A stretch of DNA of 64,000 nt from Flavobacterium salilacus subsp. salilacus (GTDB taxonomy: Bacteria > Bacteroidota > Bacteroidia > Flavobacteriales > Flavobacteriaceae). Position numbers and translations under genes: made by a program. The stretch lies in NCBI RefSeq assembly GCF_004634195.1, contig NZ_SKBP01000003.1, positions 234,341-298,340 of the forward strand, read 5' to 3'. The notes beneath the pieces are model-generated. The model worked only from the letters and a program-made list of their open reading frames with translations. It made no database searches and was not told the origin of the DNA. Of the stretch, positions 52,230-60,782 are shown in pieces. The stretch's first letter is position 1. The number at the start of each line of letters is the position of its first letter.

Positions 52230-52539
52230 AAATTAGTTACTATTTTTTGTTTAAATACTGAATGCCAAATACATACAAAGTATATAATTATATATTAACT
52301 AATTATTCATTGGAGGTAAAGCTGTTGTTATTTTAATTTTGTAGTTTAACTATTTATAAAATAGCGTTTTAGTTTAAATAAATCGCCTGTTTAGATTAAT
52401 TTTAAGTTAAGTGGTATCAAAATATTTAATTTTAACATATTGATTATCAATATGTAATTATTTATTAAATAATCATCCCCTTGCAGCACGCTGCAAGGGG
52501 ATGATACTATGTAGATAAAAATAAATTAATCTCTAATAT
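52230..52539. promoter_or_regulatory. 310-bp gap between the two giant genes; promoter side and perfect palindrome
   Basis: No gene is seen. The side near 52229 must hold the promoter for the 1409-residue gene; no clean TAnnTTTG was found. ACATATTGAT-T-ATCAATATGT (52435-52455) is a 10-bp perfect inverted repeat with one central base, a candidate operator. The far side holds the terminator of the 2322-residue gene. Confidence 0.5.
52472..52505 (-). terminator. 16-bp perfect hairpin terminator
   Basis: ATCATCCCCTTGCAGC-AC-GCTGCAAGGGGATGAT, 35 bp past the stop of the 2322-residue gene. Only a modest A/T run follows on the minus strand, so it may also protect the mRNA 3' end. Confidence 0.75.
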
Positions 52540-54123
52540 TTAGAACACAATTTTCTTGGACACCGTTCCCTTATCCGTTGTTACCTTCACGATAAGCATT
52601 TGCTGTTGCGATTGCAAAGAGTCAATAACCACTTCCGAAGCATTAATACCCGACTGCGTAAACAACAACCTGCCCCGCACATCATAGATAGCAACATCCG
52701 CCATCTCCAAGTTTCCGGAAGTAACGGTAATCACTTCATCCTTAGCAAACACCATCACATTATTATTGTTCAGCTCAAATTCAGGATTACTAAGCGGAGC
52801 AAGACGATATGTAATAACAAATCGATCCTCAAACGTACCTGCTTCAGAAGCAAACACATAATCAATATACCCAAGGTTCACCGTTTCCTCCGCAACATTA
52901 TCCGTAAGAAAAATATCCTGCCCCTCCAAGAACAAACCATCCGTATGATCCAAGCTAAGCGTATAACTGCCCGCCTCCGTCACACTGTAGCCCAAAGTCA
53001 CCGCATCCGTATCCGCAAACGATGCCCTTGCCTGTATCGCCAGTCTATTCTCCTCTAGCGTAGAATACACCTTCACAAGCCCGTCATTCGTCAACGCCTT
53101 ACCATCCCAGCCATAATCCAGCCCATCCGTAGTCACATCACTATACGCCACCGCCATTTGGCTAAACTCCCCCGAATTACCCGTAAGATTCAACCACCAT
53201 CTTGAAATATCAAGCTCATTATCCTGCGGACTCATTCGGAAAAACTGTTCATTATTCACATCTGCCCTCATACTATTATTAAAAGTAAGCGTACTTCCTA
53301 CAGCCTGAACAAAGAACCCCTGTCCGGGATTAATTACCCATGCAGAAGGATCCCCCACAAAAGTATCCGAACCCGTATCACCCCAACCACCGGTTTGCTG
53401 ATTAGCCGTATAAGCCGCCATGGTTATCGTACAATATGTAGTAGCATCCGGATCATTACGCTTTCTCCAGAAATACAGGGCAGAAGACCCATTTAAAATA
53501 CCGGTATTAGCCTCATAAAAATCATGAATATTAATAGGCGACGGATAAGGATTCCCCACAAGGTTATACCCGTTGAAAGCCGTTTCCATAGGCACAGTAA
53601 CCGTACCATTATAAGGCACCCCCACAAAAGTCCCCATCCAAGCCGTACCCGGAGTACCCGCATCCACAAAAGCAGGATGATCATTCGGCATACGAATAAG
53701 ATAGCCTAAACCCTCTTCAAAATCATTTGCATCAGGATCAATAGCCCCAAACAGGTCAGTCGCTTCATCATAATCATAAAAACGATTAGCCAGCGTCTCC
53801 GGAGAAAACCCTTGCAGATTCTGACCGCGCACCGGCGAAGACCAAAGCGTATAATCCAGTCGGTACAACGGAGAGCTCATTTTTTGTACAGTAATCTCCC
53901 CCACATTAGTAGCCTCGTTAAGCTGAATCACATTCGCATTATTCTCCACAATAAAATTCTCAGCCCCGTTATTATTCACAATCTCATCGGCTACGGTAAT
54001 CGAAGTCCCCTCAGCCACCACGACAAGACCACTGTTCACCGTCAGAGTTTTCACCTCAAAAGAACCATCGGTAGCCGTATTATAATCCCCTTCAATAAAA
54101 GCATCAATAGTCGTATCAATAAC
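52535..54123 (-). repeat. Long direct repeat, copy 2 (T9SS C-terminal cassette)
   Basis: Apparently identical to 47995-49583 and covering the last 527 codons of the 2322-residue protein. Sampled blocks along its length and the translated products agree exactly. The upstream parts of the two genes are related only in domain type. Confidence 0.95.
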
Positions 54124-57100
54124 CACCGGAGTAGTATCGGGATATTGCGAAGGAGTCCATTGCGTACCATTCCAAACAATACTTGCAGGTTTGGTAGTAA
54201 CGGCTGTAGTATTAGAGTTTGCCGATGTACTGTTGGTACTGTAGGCTCTTACTCTGTAATAGTATGTAGTAAGTTCCTCAACGCCTGTAACAGTATATGA
54301 TGTTACATTACCTACGTCAAGGTTTTCATACCCTGTAACAAAAGTTGATTCGCTTGAAATACCAACTACGGTTAGGTCATCTACAACTATTCTGTTACCG
54401 GAGTTTACAAGTTCTATTGTTATATCTCCGGGGATGTTAAGTCCTGTAATGTTAAACGGATTGGGGTTGGTATCGCTAACAATTATATCTTCCCCGTATT
54501 GTGTACCATTTATAAACACCTGAAGTGTAGAGTTTCCTGAAAAGACTCTTTTATAATTAAAGCTTAATGAAACCAAACCACCTGATATTGGAGTAGTATT
54601 AGTTAAATGTCCTACTTTAAAACTAATTGCATCTCCGTTAAGATCTTGGTCTGTTCTTGCATCGGTTGCTTCCCATTCTATGCCATTATCGCCAGTCCAC
54701 GTTCTGATTGCGTAATTAGATTGGCTACTTCCAAGATTAGAAAAAGTTTCAGTATTTGTACTTCCTGCCACCTCAGTTGTAAATTCGGGTGATGTACTTA
54801 CATCTAAGTAGTATCCTGTAGCTCCTGTTACAGCCGTCCAGTTGGCAACAAAAGAGTCTGATAAAACAGTAGTTGCCTCAGTGGTTACAGGAGCATTTAA
54901 ATTAGTAGTTGTAAATGATGCCTGATCTCCATATACCGTACCTGAGCCATCTGTAATATAGGCTCTGTAATAATATGTTGTTCCTGCACCAAGTGAATAC
55001 AGTGCTATCGAGAAATCGGAATCGGTAAGGTTATTGCTCTCAATTTGTATACCCTCGCCAACTGTAAAGCCATCAGTAATGCTGTATTCTATTCCGTAGG
55101 TTGTTATAGCCGTACAACTTTCAGCACCTTGTCCTGCTATTGTAGCTGATACTTGTGTGATATTTGATGCCACTCCTGTTACTGCTGTTCCCGAAGTGTT
55201 TATACCTTCGCCTGTTACGGCTACGGTAAGGCTATCATCTGTACCGCCTCCTGTTACGGGTATCTCACCGTTATAGGAAATTTCATCAACAGGGGCAAAT
55301 CTTACATATATATTAGCAGATAAGCTTTCATCTGACTCAGGCGTAAATGTTAGACTCTCAGCATAAGTGCCTGTAGGGGTTACAGCAAAAGTATAACCTG
55401 TAAGTGGTCCTACCACCACATCTTCATTAAGGTTAAGTCCTGTAATGGTAAAGTAGTTATCAATTGTAGTTGTTGTATTTATACACACACTGCCAAAGTC
55501 TTCAAGCGTAGTTGCTTCAAGATAAGGAAGCACAATAGCTGTTGTAACCTCAATAGTATTAGAGTTTGGCGAAACTGCGTTGTAATCGATATTTTCTGCT
55601 CTCACTCTGTAGTAATAGGTAACTCCTTGTTCAAGCCCTGTTACTTCATAAGAGGTTACGTTGCCTACATCTAAATTTTCATACCCCTCAACAAAAGTTG
55701 ATTCACTTGAAATACCTACTATGGTAAGGTTATCTATAGCAACTCTACCGCCTCCTGAGTTTACAATTTCAATAGTAATATTTCCCTCAATATTCAAGTT
55801 ATCTATGCTAAATTCATGTACAGTAGTGGAAGGATTTACAACAGCAATATCTCCTCCATATTGCGTACCATTTATATAAACTTTAAGGGTAGATTCTCCG
55901 CTGGTAAAAACCTTCTGGTAGTTAAAGCTAATCGAACTTAAACCTCCCGGAATAGGTATTGTGTTAATTAGGTGTCCTTCTCTAAAGGAAATTGCGCTAC
56001 TACTATTTATAGATCGGTCTGTTCTGGCATCAGTAGCTTCCCACGCTATACCATTGTCACCAGTCCATGTTCTTGTTATATCTGCTGATGCCGGGGCACC
56101 CATATTAGAAAAAGTTTCCGTATTCGTACTTCCTGCTGTTTCAGGTATAAAATCAGAACTTGTACTTACATCTAAGTAGTATCCTGTGGCTTCTGTAACG
56201 GCTTCCCAATTGGCTGTAAAGCTATCGCTTTCAATGTTTGTTGCATCGGTAGCTACTGGTGCCTCTACTGTGTAAGGTAATGTTGTAAAACTAACTTCGC
56301 TGCCATATACCGTACCTGCATTATTAATAGTATAAGCCCTTACATAGTATAGTGTTGAAGGTTCTAAATCTGTAATAGCAACGGTATAAGCACCTGCTCC
56401 TGTTTCTGCGGCAGCTTGCTGGATAACACCGGCATCTCCGATAGCAGGAGTGGAAGAAGTACCATATACTATTCCGCGCACTGTAACTGCTGAGCAACCT
56501 TCGTCAGTAACATTACCACCCAAAGTTGCTGTAAATACATCTATTAACGAGGCATTTGCAGTTGTTACTGTAGCCGGAGTATTTATACCTTCACCTGTTA
56601 CGGCTACTGTAAGGCTATCGTCAGTACCGCCACCGGTTACAGGTATATTGCCATTGTATGAAATTTCATTAACAGGGGTAAACCTTACATATACATCTGC
56701 CGATAAAGTTTCATCGCCTTCCGGCGTAAAAGTTAAAGTTTCTGTATAAGTACCATCGGAAGTTGCAGAAAATGTGTATCCTGTAAGCGGACCTACAACC
56801 ACATCTTCATCAAGGTTAAGCCCTGTAACGGTAAAATAATTTTCATTTGTAGTTGTTGTATTTATACAAACGCTGCCAAAATCTTCAAGTGTTGTAGCTT
56901 CAAGATAGGGAAGGGTTATGGTTGTAGTAACTTCAATGGTATTAGAATTTCCCGAAATAGCATTCGATTCTGCATTTCTGGCCCTAACCCGATAATAATA
57001 CGTTACACCTTGCTCAAGCCCTGTTATTTCATAAGAAGTTACATTACCTACATCAAGGTTTTCATAACCTTCAACGAAAGAAGGTGTAAAAGTACCATCA

Positions 57101-59508
57101 AAAGTGTGGCTGCCTAATTGTTGAGTATCTATGCTATAACCTGTCCATTCTGTAGCAAGAGTAGGGAATCCTACTGCCGGGTTACCAAAAGCTGCGTCTC
57201 CTGTATCCGGATTAATTGTAACACCACCAAGTACGTTTGAGTTTCTTACTAAGGTTTTGTTTACTGTTTCAAGATTTCCTCCTGCACTCCAGGATGTCCC
57301 GGGGTCGTAGCCTATACTACCAATTATATCTACAAAAGAACCTGTACTTATTTTATACAACGTTACCGCGTCATCACCATTAAAGTTCATTATAACACCA
57401 CCCTCTATCGCATCATAATAAAGCGTACCTGAAGTATTTCTTATTACCACAGTTTCACCGTTATTAAGTGTGCCTGATAAAGTTTGATGAACATAATCAT
57501 TAAGACCATCACCATTAAAATATACTCTTATTTGATAATCAGATAATTCAACAGCTACTCCTGTACCGTTATAAATTTCAAGATATTTATTAAAAGAATT
57601 ACCTTCTATATATTCCGAGAAAAATAAATCGGTTGCTGTAGTACCTATGCCAAAGTTTTCATATTCGCTTACTTCTATGTAATATCCCTCAGCTCCTGTT
57701 ACTGCCTCCCAAGTTGCCGTGAAAGAAAGAGATTCAACAGTAGTTGCATCAGTAGCTACCGGAGCTTGTAATGATAGTGTGCTGAAGCTTGACTGTGTGC
57801 CATATATGGTACCTGAACCGTCAGTAATATAAGCTATATAATAATAAGTTTCCTGAGGCAATAACGAAGTAAGCGTAACAGAGAAATCAGTACCTGACAG
57901 ATTACTGCCAACAACTTGTATTCCTGTACCCGGAGTAAAGCCATCAGTGGTACTGTATTCAACACCATACGCGCTTATAGCCGTACAGCCACCTGTTATT
58001 GCCTGTCCTGCTGTAACAGCCGATACTTGAGTAATGCTTGATGCGGTACCTGTTACTGCGTTGCCCGGAGTATTTATACCATTTCCTGTTGCCGGTACTG
58101 ATAATTCTGCCGGATCACCACTTCCTGTGCCGGAAACTATAATATTTCCGTTATAATTCGTTACACTACCGGGAGAGAACTGTACATAAACGGTAACTGT
58201 TTCATTATTGTAATTAGTGATAGTAAGGTTATCTTCATACGTTCCTCCCTCTGTAAGTGAATAGCTATATCCTGCAAGTGCTGCCACATTCACATCTGAA
58301 CCGGCATCAATGTTTTCTCCTGTAAAGGTAAACGATCCGCTTCCTGTAGCATTTGTACAAACATCTCCAAAATCTAAAGATGCGCTATCAAGAGTAATGA
58401 AAGGGGCAGAGGCAGATAGAGTTGTTATTTCAGCAGTGCTGCTGAAAGGAGTTTCCAGTCCGCTTGTATTTCTTGTTTTTACATCTACACTATAAGTGGT
58501 ATCCGCATCAAGTCCTGTTGCGGTTATTGTACCCCATACTGCTGCGGTTTGCCATACTTCACTATCTGTAAGTTCGCCTGAAGCATCTATATATTGTGAA
58601 CTGTTTACCCTTATAGCATATTCCACAGCACTATTATTGCCATTTCCATTTAATGTTATTTCAAATGAATCAATAAAGGGGTTTCCTAGCACAGGTGCCC
58701 CCGGAGTGATAGCTGCGGTATAAAAACTATATTGAGTACCATAAGCAGTACCGCCGGCATTAGTGGCATAAGCTCTGTAGTAATATTGTGTATTTGAGCT
58801 AAGCGACGAAAGAGTACTGGTATATGAACCTGTGGCAGTACTTGTCCCATCACTGGTTTTAGTAGAAAGGCTAACAGTAGGGTTGGCAGAAGTGTTCCAT
58901 ACCACACCACGCACTGTACTTGCTCCGCCGGTACTGGTAACGTTACCACCGCTTATAGCTGAAGTACTCGTAATATCAGCATCAAGTATTTGGGTTGTAG
59001 TAACGGTTGGAGCGGCTAAACCGCTTGTCCATTCGAGGTCATCAATAATAATTCTATTATTATTCCCTGATATATTTTCAATACGTATATTAATGTTACC
59101 TGTTACATTTATATTTTCGCTAAACTCCGTAGCAGACGTACTTGAAACAGTTATATCACCTCCATATTGTACGTCATTTACATATACTCTCATTACAGAA
59201 TTATTTGAAAAAACTCTTGCGTAATTGAAAGTTAATGTTCCCATACCTCCGGATATTGTGGAAGTGTTTACCAAATGTCCATTACCTCTAAAGCATATCG
59301 CATCGCCAGTAAGGTTTTGGTCGGTTCTGGCTTGAGTAGCTTGCCAACCAACTCCATTATCACCTGTCCAAGTTCTGGTGGTATAGTTAGTTTGGCTACT
59401 ACCTAAATTTGAAAAAGTTTCATACCCCTGTGCCCATAGATTGCAGGTAGCCAGCAGTAGTATGGACATAACAATTTTGGTTAGTAATTTTGTTGTCAAA
59501 ATTTTCAT
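52540..59508 (-). CDS. Giant mosaic fibronectin/lamin-tail T9SS surface protein, 2322 aa
   Basis: A signal peptide (MKILTTKLLTKIVMSILLLA...NLWAQ) opens the protein. About 140 residues of a carbohydrate-binding-like domain (SNLGSSQTNYTTRTWTGDNG, FRGNGHLVNTSTISGGMGTL) recur near 1130 and 1590. Fn3-like domains repeat (VEGYENLDVGNVTSYEITGL and GVTYYYRVRA). HYDIN/ASPM-like domains with a Cys signature (LPYLEATTLEDFGSVCINTT) occur near 870 and 1320. A lamin-tail domain lies at about 625-800 (DLFFSEYIEGNSFNKYLEIY). The last 527 residues are the shared cassette with the type A sorting domain. The protein looks assembled by internal duplication and is probably a long surface adhesin or matrix protein. 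Confidence 0.9.
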   Translation of the reverse strand: MKILTTKLLTKIVMSILLLATCNLWAQGYETFSNLGSSQTNYTTRTWTGDNGVGWQATQARTDQNLTGDAICFRGNGHLVNTSTISGGMGTLTFNYARVFSNNSVMRVYVNDVQYGGDITVSSTSATEFSENINVTGNINIRIENISGNNNRIIIDDLEWTSGLAAPTVTTTQILDADITSTSAISGGNVTSTGGASTVRGVVWNTSANPTVSLSTKTSDGTSTATGSYTSTLSSLSSNTQYYYRAYATNAGGTAYGTQYSFYTAAITPGAPVLGNPFIDSFEITLNGNGNNSAVEYAIRVNSSQYIDASGELTDSEVWQTAAVWGTITATGLDADTTYSVDVKTRNTSGLETPFSSTAEITTLSASAPFITLDSASLDFGDVCTNATGSGSFTFTGENIDAGSDVNVAALAGYSYSLTEGGTYEDNLTITNYNNETVTVYVQFSPGSVTNYNGNIIVSGTGSGDPAELSVPATGNGINTPGNAVTGTASSITQVSAVTAGQAITGGCTAISAYGVEYSTTDGFTPGTGIQVVGSNLSGTDFSVTLTSLLPQETYYYIAYITDGSGTIYGTQSSFSTLSLQAPVATDATTVESLSFTATWEAVTGAEGYYIEVSEYENFGIGTTATDLFFSEYIEGNSFNKYLEIYNGTGVAVELSDYQIRVYFNGDGLNDYVHQTLSGTLNNGETVVIRNTSGTLYYDAIEGGVIMNFNGDDAVTLYKISTGSFVDIIGSIGYDPGTSWSAGGNLETVNKTLVRNSNVLGGVTINPDTGDAAFGNPAVGFPTLATEWTGYSIDTQQLGSHTFDGTFTPSFVEGYENLDVGNVTSYEITGLEQGVTYYYRVRARNAESNAISGNSNTIEVTTTITLPYLEATTLEDFGSVCINTTTTNENYFTVTGLNLDEDVVVGPLTGYTFSATSDGTYTETLTFTPEGDETLSADVYVRFTPVNEISYNGNIPVTGGGTDDSLTVAVTGEGINTPATVTTANASLIDVFTATLGGNVTDEGCSAVTVRGIVYGTSSTPAIGDAGVIQQAAAETGAGAYTVAITDLEPSTLYYVRAYTINNAGTVYGSEVSFTTLPYTVEAPVATDATNIESDSFTANWEAVTEATGYYLDVSTSSDFIPETAGSTNTETFSNMGAPASADITRTWTGDNGIAWEATDARTDRSINSSSAISFREGHLINTIPIPGGLSSISFNYQKVFTSGESTLKVYINGTQYGGDIAVVNPSTTVHEFSIDNLNIEGNITIEIVNSGGGRVAIDNLTIVGISSESTFVEGYENLDVGNVTSYEVTGLEQGVTYYYRVRAENIDYNAVSPNSNTIEVTTAIVLPYLEATTLEDFGSVCINTTTTIDNYFTITGLNLNEDVVVGPLTGYTFAVTPTGTYAESLTFTPESDESLSANIYVRFAPVDEISYNGEIPVTGGGTDDSLTVAVTGEGINTSGTAVTGVASNITQVSATIAGQGAESCTAITTYGIEYSITDGFTVGEGIQIESNNLTDSDFSIALYSLGAGTTYYYRAYITDGSGTVYGDQASFTTTNLNAPVTTEATTVLSDSFVANWTAVTGATGYYLDVSTSPEFTTEVAGSTNTETFSNLGSSQSNYAIRTWTGDNGIEWEATDARTDQDLNGDAISFKVGHLTNTTPISGGLVSLSFNYKRVFSGNSTLQVFINGTQYGEDIIVSDTNPNPFNITGLNIPGDITIELVNSGNRIVVDDLTVVGISSESTFVTGYENLDVGNVTSYTVTGVEELTTYYYRVRAYSTNSTSANSNTTAVTTKPASIVWNGTQWTPSQYPDTTPVVIDTTIDAFIEGDYNTATDGSFEVKTLTVNSGLVVVAEGTSITVADEIVNNNGAENFIVENNANVIQLNEATNVGEITVQKMSSPLYRLDYTLWSSPVRGQNLQGFSPETLANRFYDYDEATDLFGAIDPDANDFEEGLGYLIRMPNDHPAFVDAGTPGTAWMGTFVGVPYNGTVTVPMETAFNGYNLVGNPYPSPINIHDFYEANTGILNGSSALYFWRKRNDPDATTYCTITMAAYTANQQTGGWGDTGSDTFVGDPSAWVINPGQGFFVQAVGSTLTFNNSMRADVNNEQFFRMSPQDNELDISRWWLNLTGNSGEFSQMAVAYSDVTTDGLDYGWDGKALTNDGLVKVYSTLEENRLAIQARASFADTDAVTLGYSVTEAGSYTLSLDHTDGLFLEGQDIFLTDNVAEETVNLGYIDYVFASEAGTFEDRFVITYRLAPLSNPEFELNNNNVMVFAKDEVITVTSGNLEMADVAIYDVRGRLLFTQSGINASEVVIDSLQSQQQMLIVKVTTDKGTVSKKIVF

Positions 59509-59647
59509 TATAGTTTGTATTAGTTAATATTTGGATGCTTCCGGTGAAGTCAATTGAATGGACTACAAAGTTTCAATTCCTATATTAACTAAGGGTGTTT
59601 TATATGTAAAAAGACCGTTACTATAACGTTAACTTGTTCAAAATAAG

Positions 59648-59675
59648 AAAACTCCATTATTGCTAATGGAGTTTT
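59648..59675 (-). terminator. Hairpin terminator downstream of the endonuclease I gene
   Basis: AAAACTCCATTA-TTGC-TAATGGAGTTTT, a 12-bp perfect stem, 52 bp past the endonuclease stop. It separates that gene from the 2322-residue gene. Confidence 0.75.
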
Positions 59676-59726
59676 GCTAAGAAGATTTATTCTTAAAGAT
59701 AGTTTTAAATTTATTTGTATTCTGAA

Positions 59727-60782
59727 TTATTTTAACAAAATACGAAAAGATTTTGTTTTGTTGTTTTTAACTATATTTAAAATGTAAATACCGGATTGAT
59801 TACCTTCCAAATCAATTTTATTATCTGCTGATGTGCTTTTTACCTCTTGTCCCACCATATTATATAGGGTATAGGAGTAATTATGATTATCGGCATTATC
59901 AACATAAACAGTGCCTGTAGTAACTGTAGGATAAACAATTAAATCTGTTTTTAAAAAGCTGTCACTATTGAGCAACCATGTGTTTTCGGCGTTAGGACCA
60001 TTCCATATAATGGTAGCCAGATAAGGATTGTCTATAAAAGGGTTTCTGTTGCCCTGCATGTCATTCAATACATTATTCCTGTTCATTTCATATTCACTCA
60101 CAGGATCTTCGGCATTCCATTCTAAAAAGATGTCGGGCATGTCTTCACTATGTGTAGTATCTCCTGAACCAACTACTATTGCTAAACATTGCGATTGGTA
60201 GCGTACGTACATATACATCATCATCCTTGCTATATCTCCTTTCCACTCGTCGCCCGGATAGAAATACCCTCCTGATACAACGACCGCATCTCCTGAACCA
60301 TCGGCAAAACGCTTGTTACTTCGCGAGTTATTCATGTAAAAATCTATTGGTCGGAGGTGGTGTGCATCTGATCCCGGACCTTCGTATTCCAAATTCGGAT
60401 TTCCTAATGAACGGGGATAGACGTGTTCTCTTACCCATTGACCTTGACAGCCTCCACTTGTATTGTGGCAGCTTTCATCTTTATCTCTTGTTCTGTCATT
60501 ATCCGGGTCTTCATCATTATCATTATATCCGTATATCAATAAAACATTTTCAGTATTTTCAGGATCAAGATCTCCGGCTTTTAAAGCGTTCCACACATCG
60601 GGCGTATAGTCCAATTCATTTACATGAGTTTCGCTAATAAGTACTGCCAGTTCATCTTTTAAATCATCACCTGTTAAGCCAAAATTTACAGAGCTGTAAT
60701 ATTCCGGTATTTGTGCCAAGCAGTAAAATGGCAATAGTAAAAAGGCTAATATCCTTGTCATTTTCTTTTTTGTCATTATCAT
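59727..60782 (-). CDS. Secreted endonuclease I family nuclease with T9SS sorting domain
   Basis: This 351-residue protein starts MIMTKKKMTRILAFLLLPFY and has a signal peptide ending CLAQ. The EndA/endonuclease I core is at about 85-265: CQGQWVREHVYPRSLGNPNL (catalytic His region), GPGSDAHHLRPIDFYMNNSR, then YPGDEWKGDIARMMMYMYVR. The C-terminus (LIVYPTVTTGTVYVDNADNH to NQSGIYILNIVKNNKTKSFR) is a T9SS type A domain. It should cut DNA or RNA outside the cell, for phosphate or nucleotide supply or biofilm remodelling. The start overlaps the stop of the upstream SprB-like gene (TAATG), so translation is probably coupled. Confidence 0.92.
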   Translation of the reverse strand: MIMTKKKMTRILAFLLLPFYCLAQIPEYYSSVNFGLTGDDLKDELAVLISETHVNELDYTPDVWNALKAGDLDPENTENVLLIYGYNDNDEDPDNDRTRDKDESCHNTSGGCQGQWVREHVYPRSLGNPNLEYEGPGSDAHHLRPIDFYMNNSRSNKRFADGSGDAVVVSGGYFYPGDEWKGDIARMMMYMYVRYQSQCLAIVVGSGDTTHSEDMPDIFLEWNAEDPVSEYEMNRNNVLNDMQGNRNPFIDNPYLATIIWNGPNAENTWLLNSDSFLKTDLIVYPTVTTGTVYVDNADNHNYSYTLYNMVGQEVKSTSADNKIDLEGNQSGIYILNIVKNNKTKSFRILLK

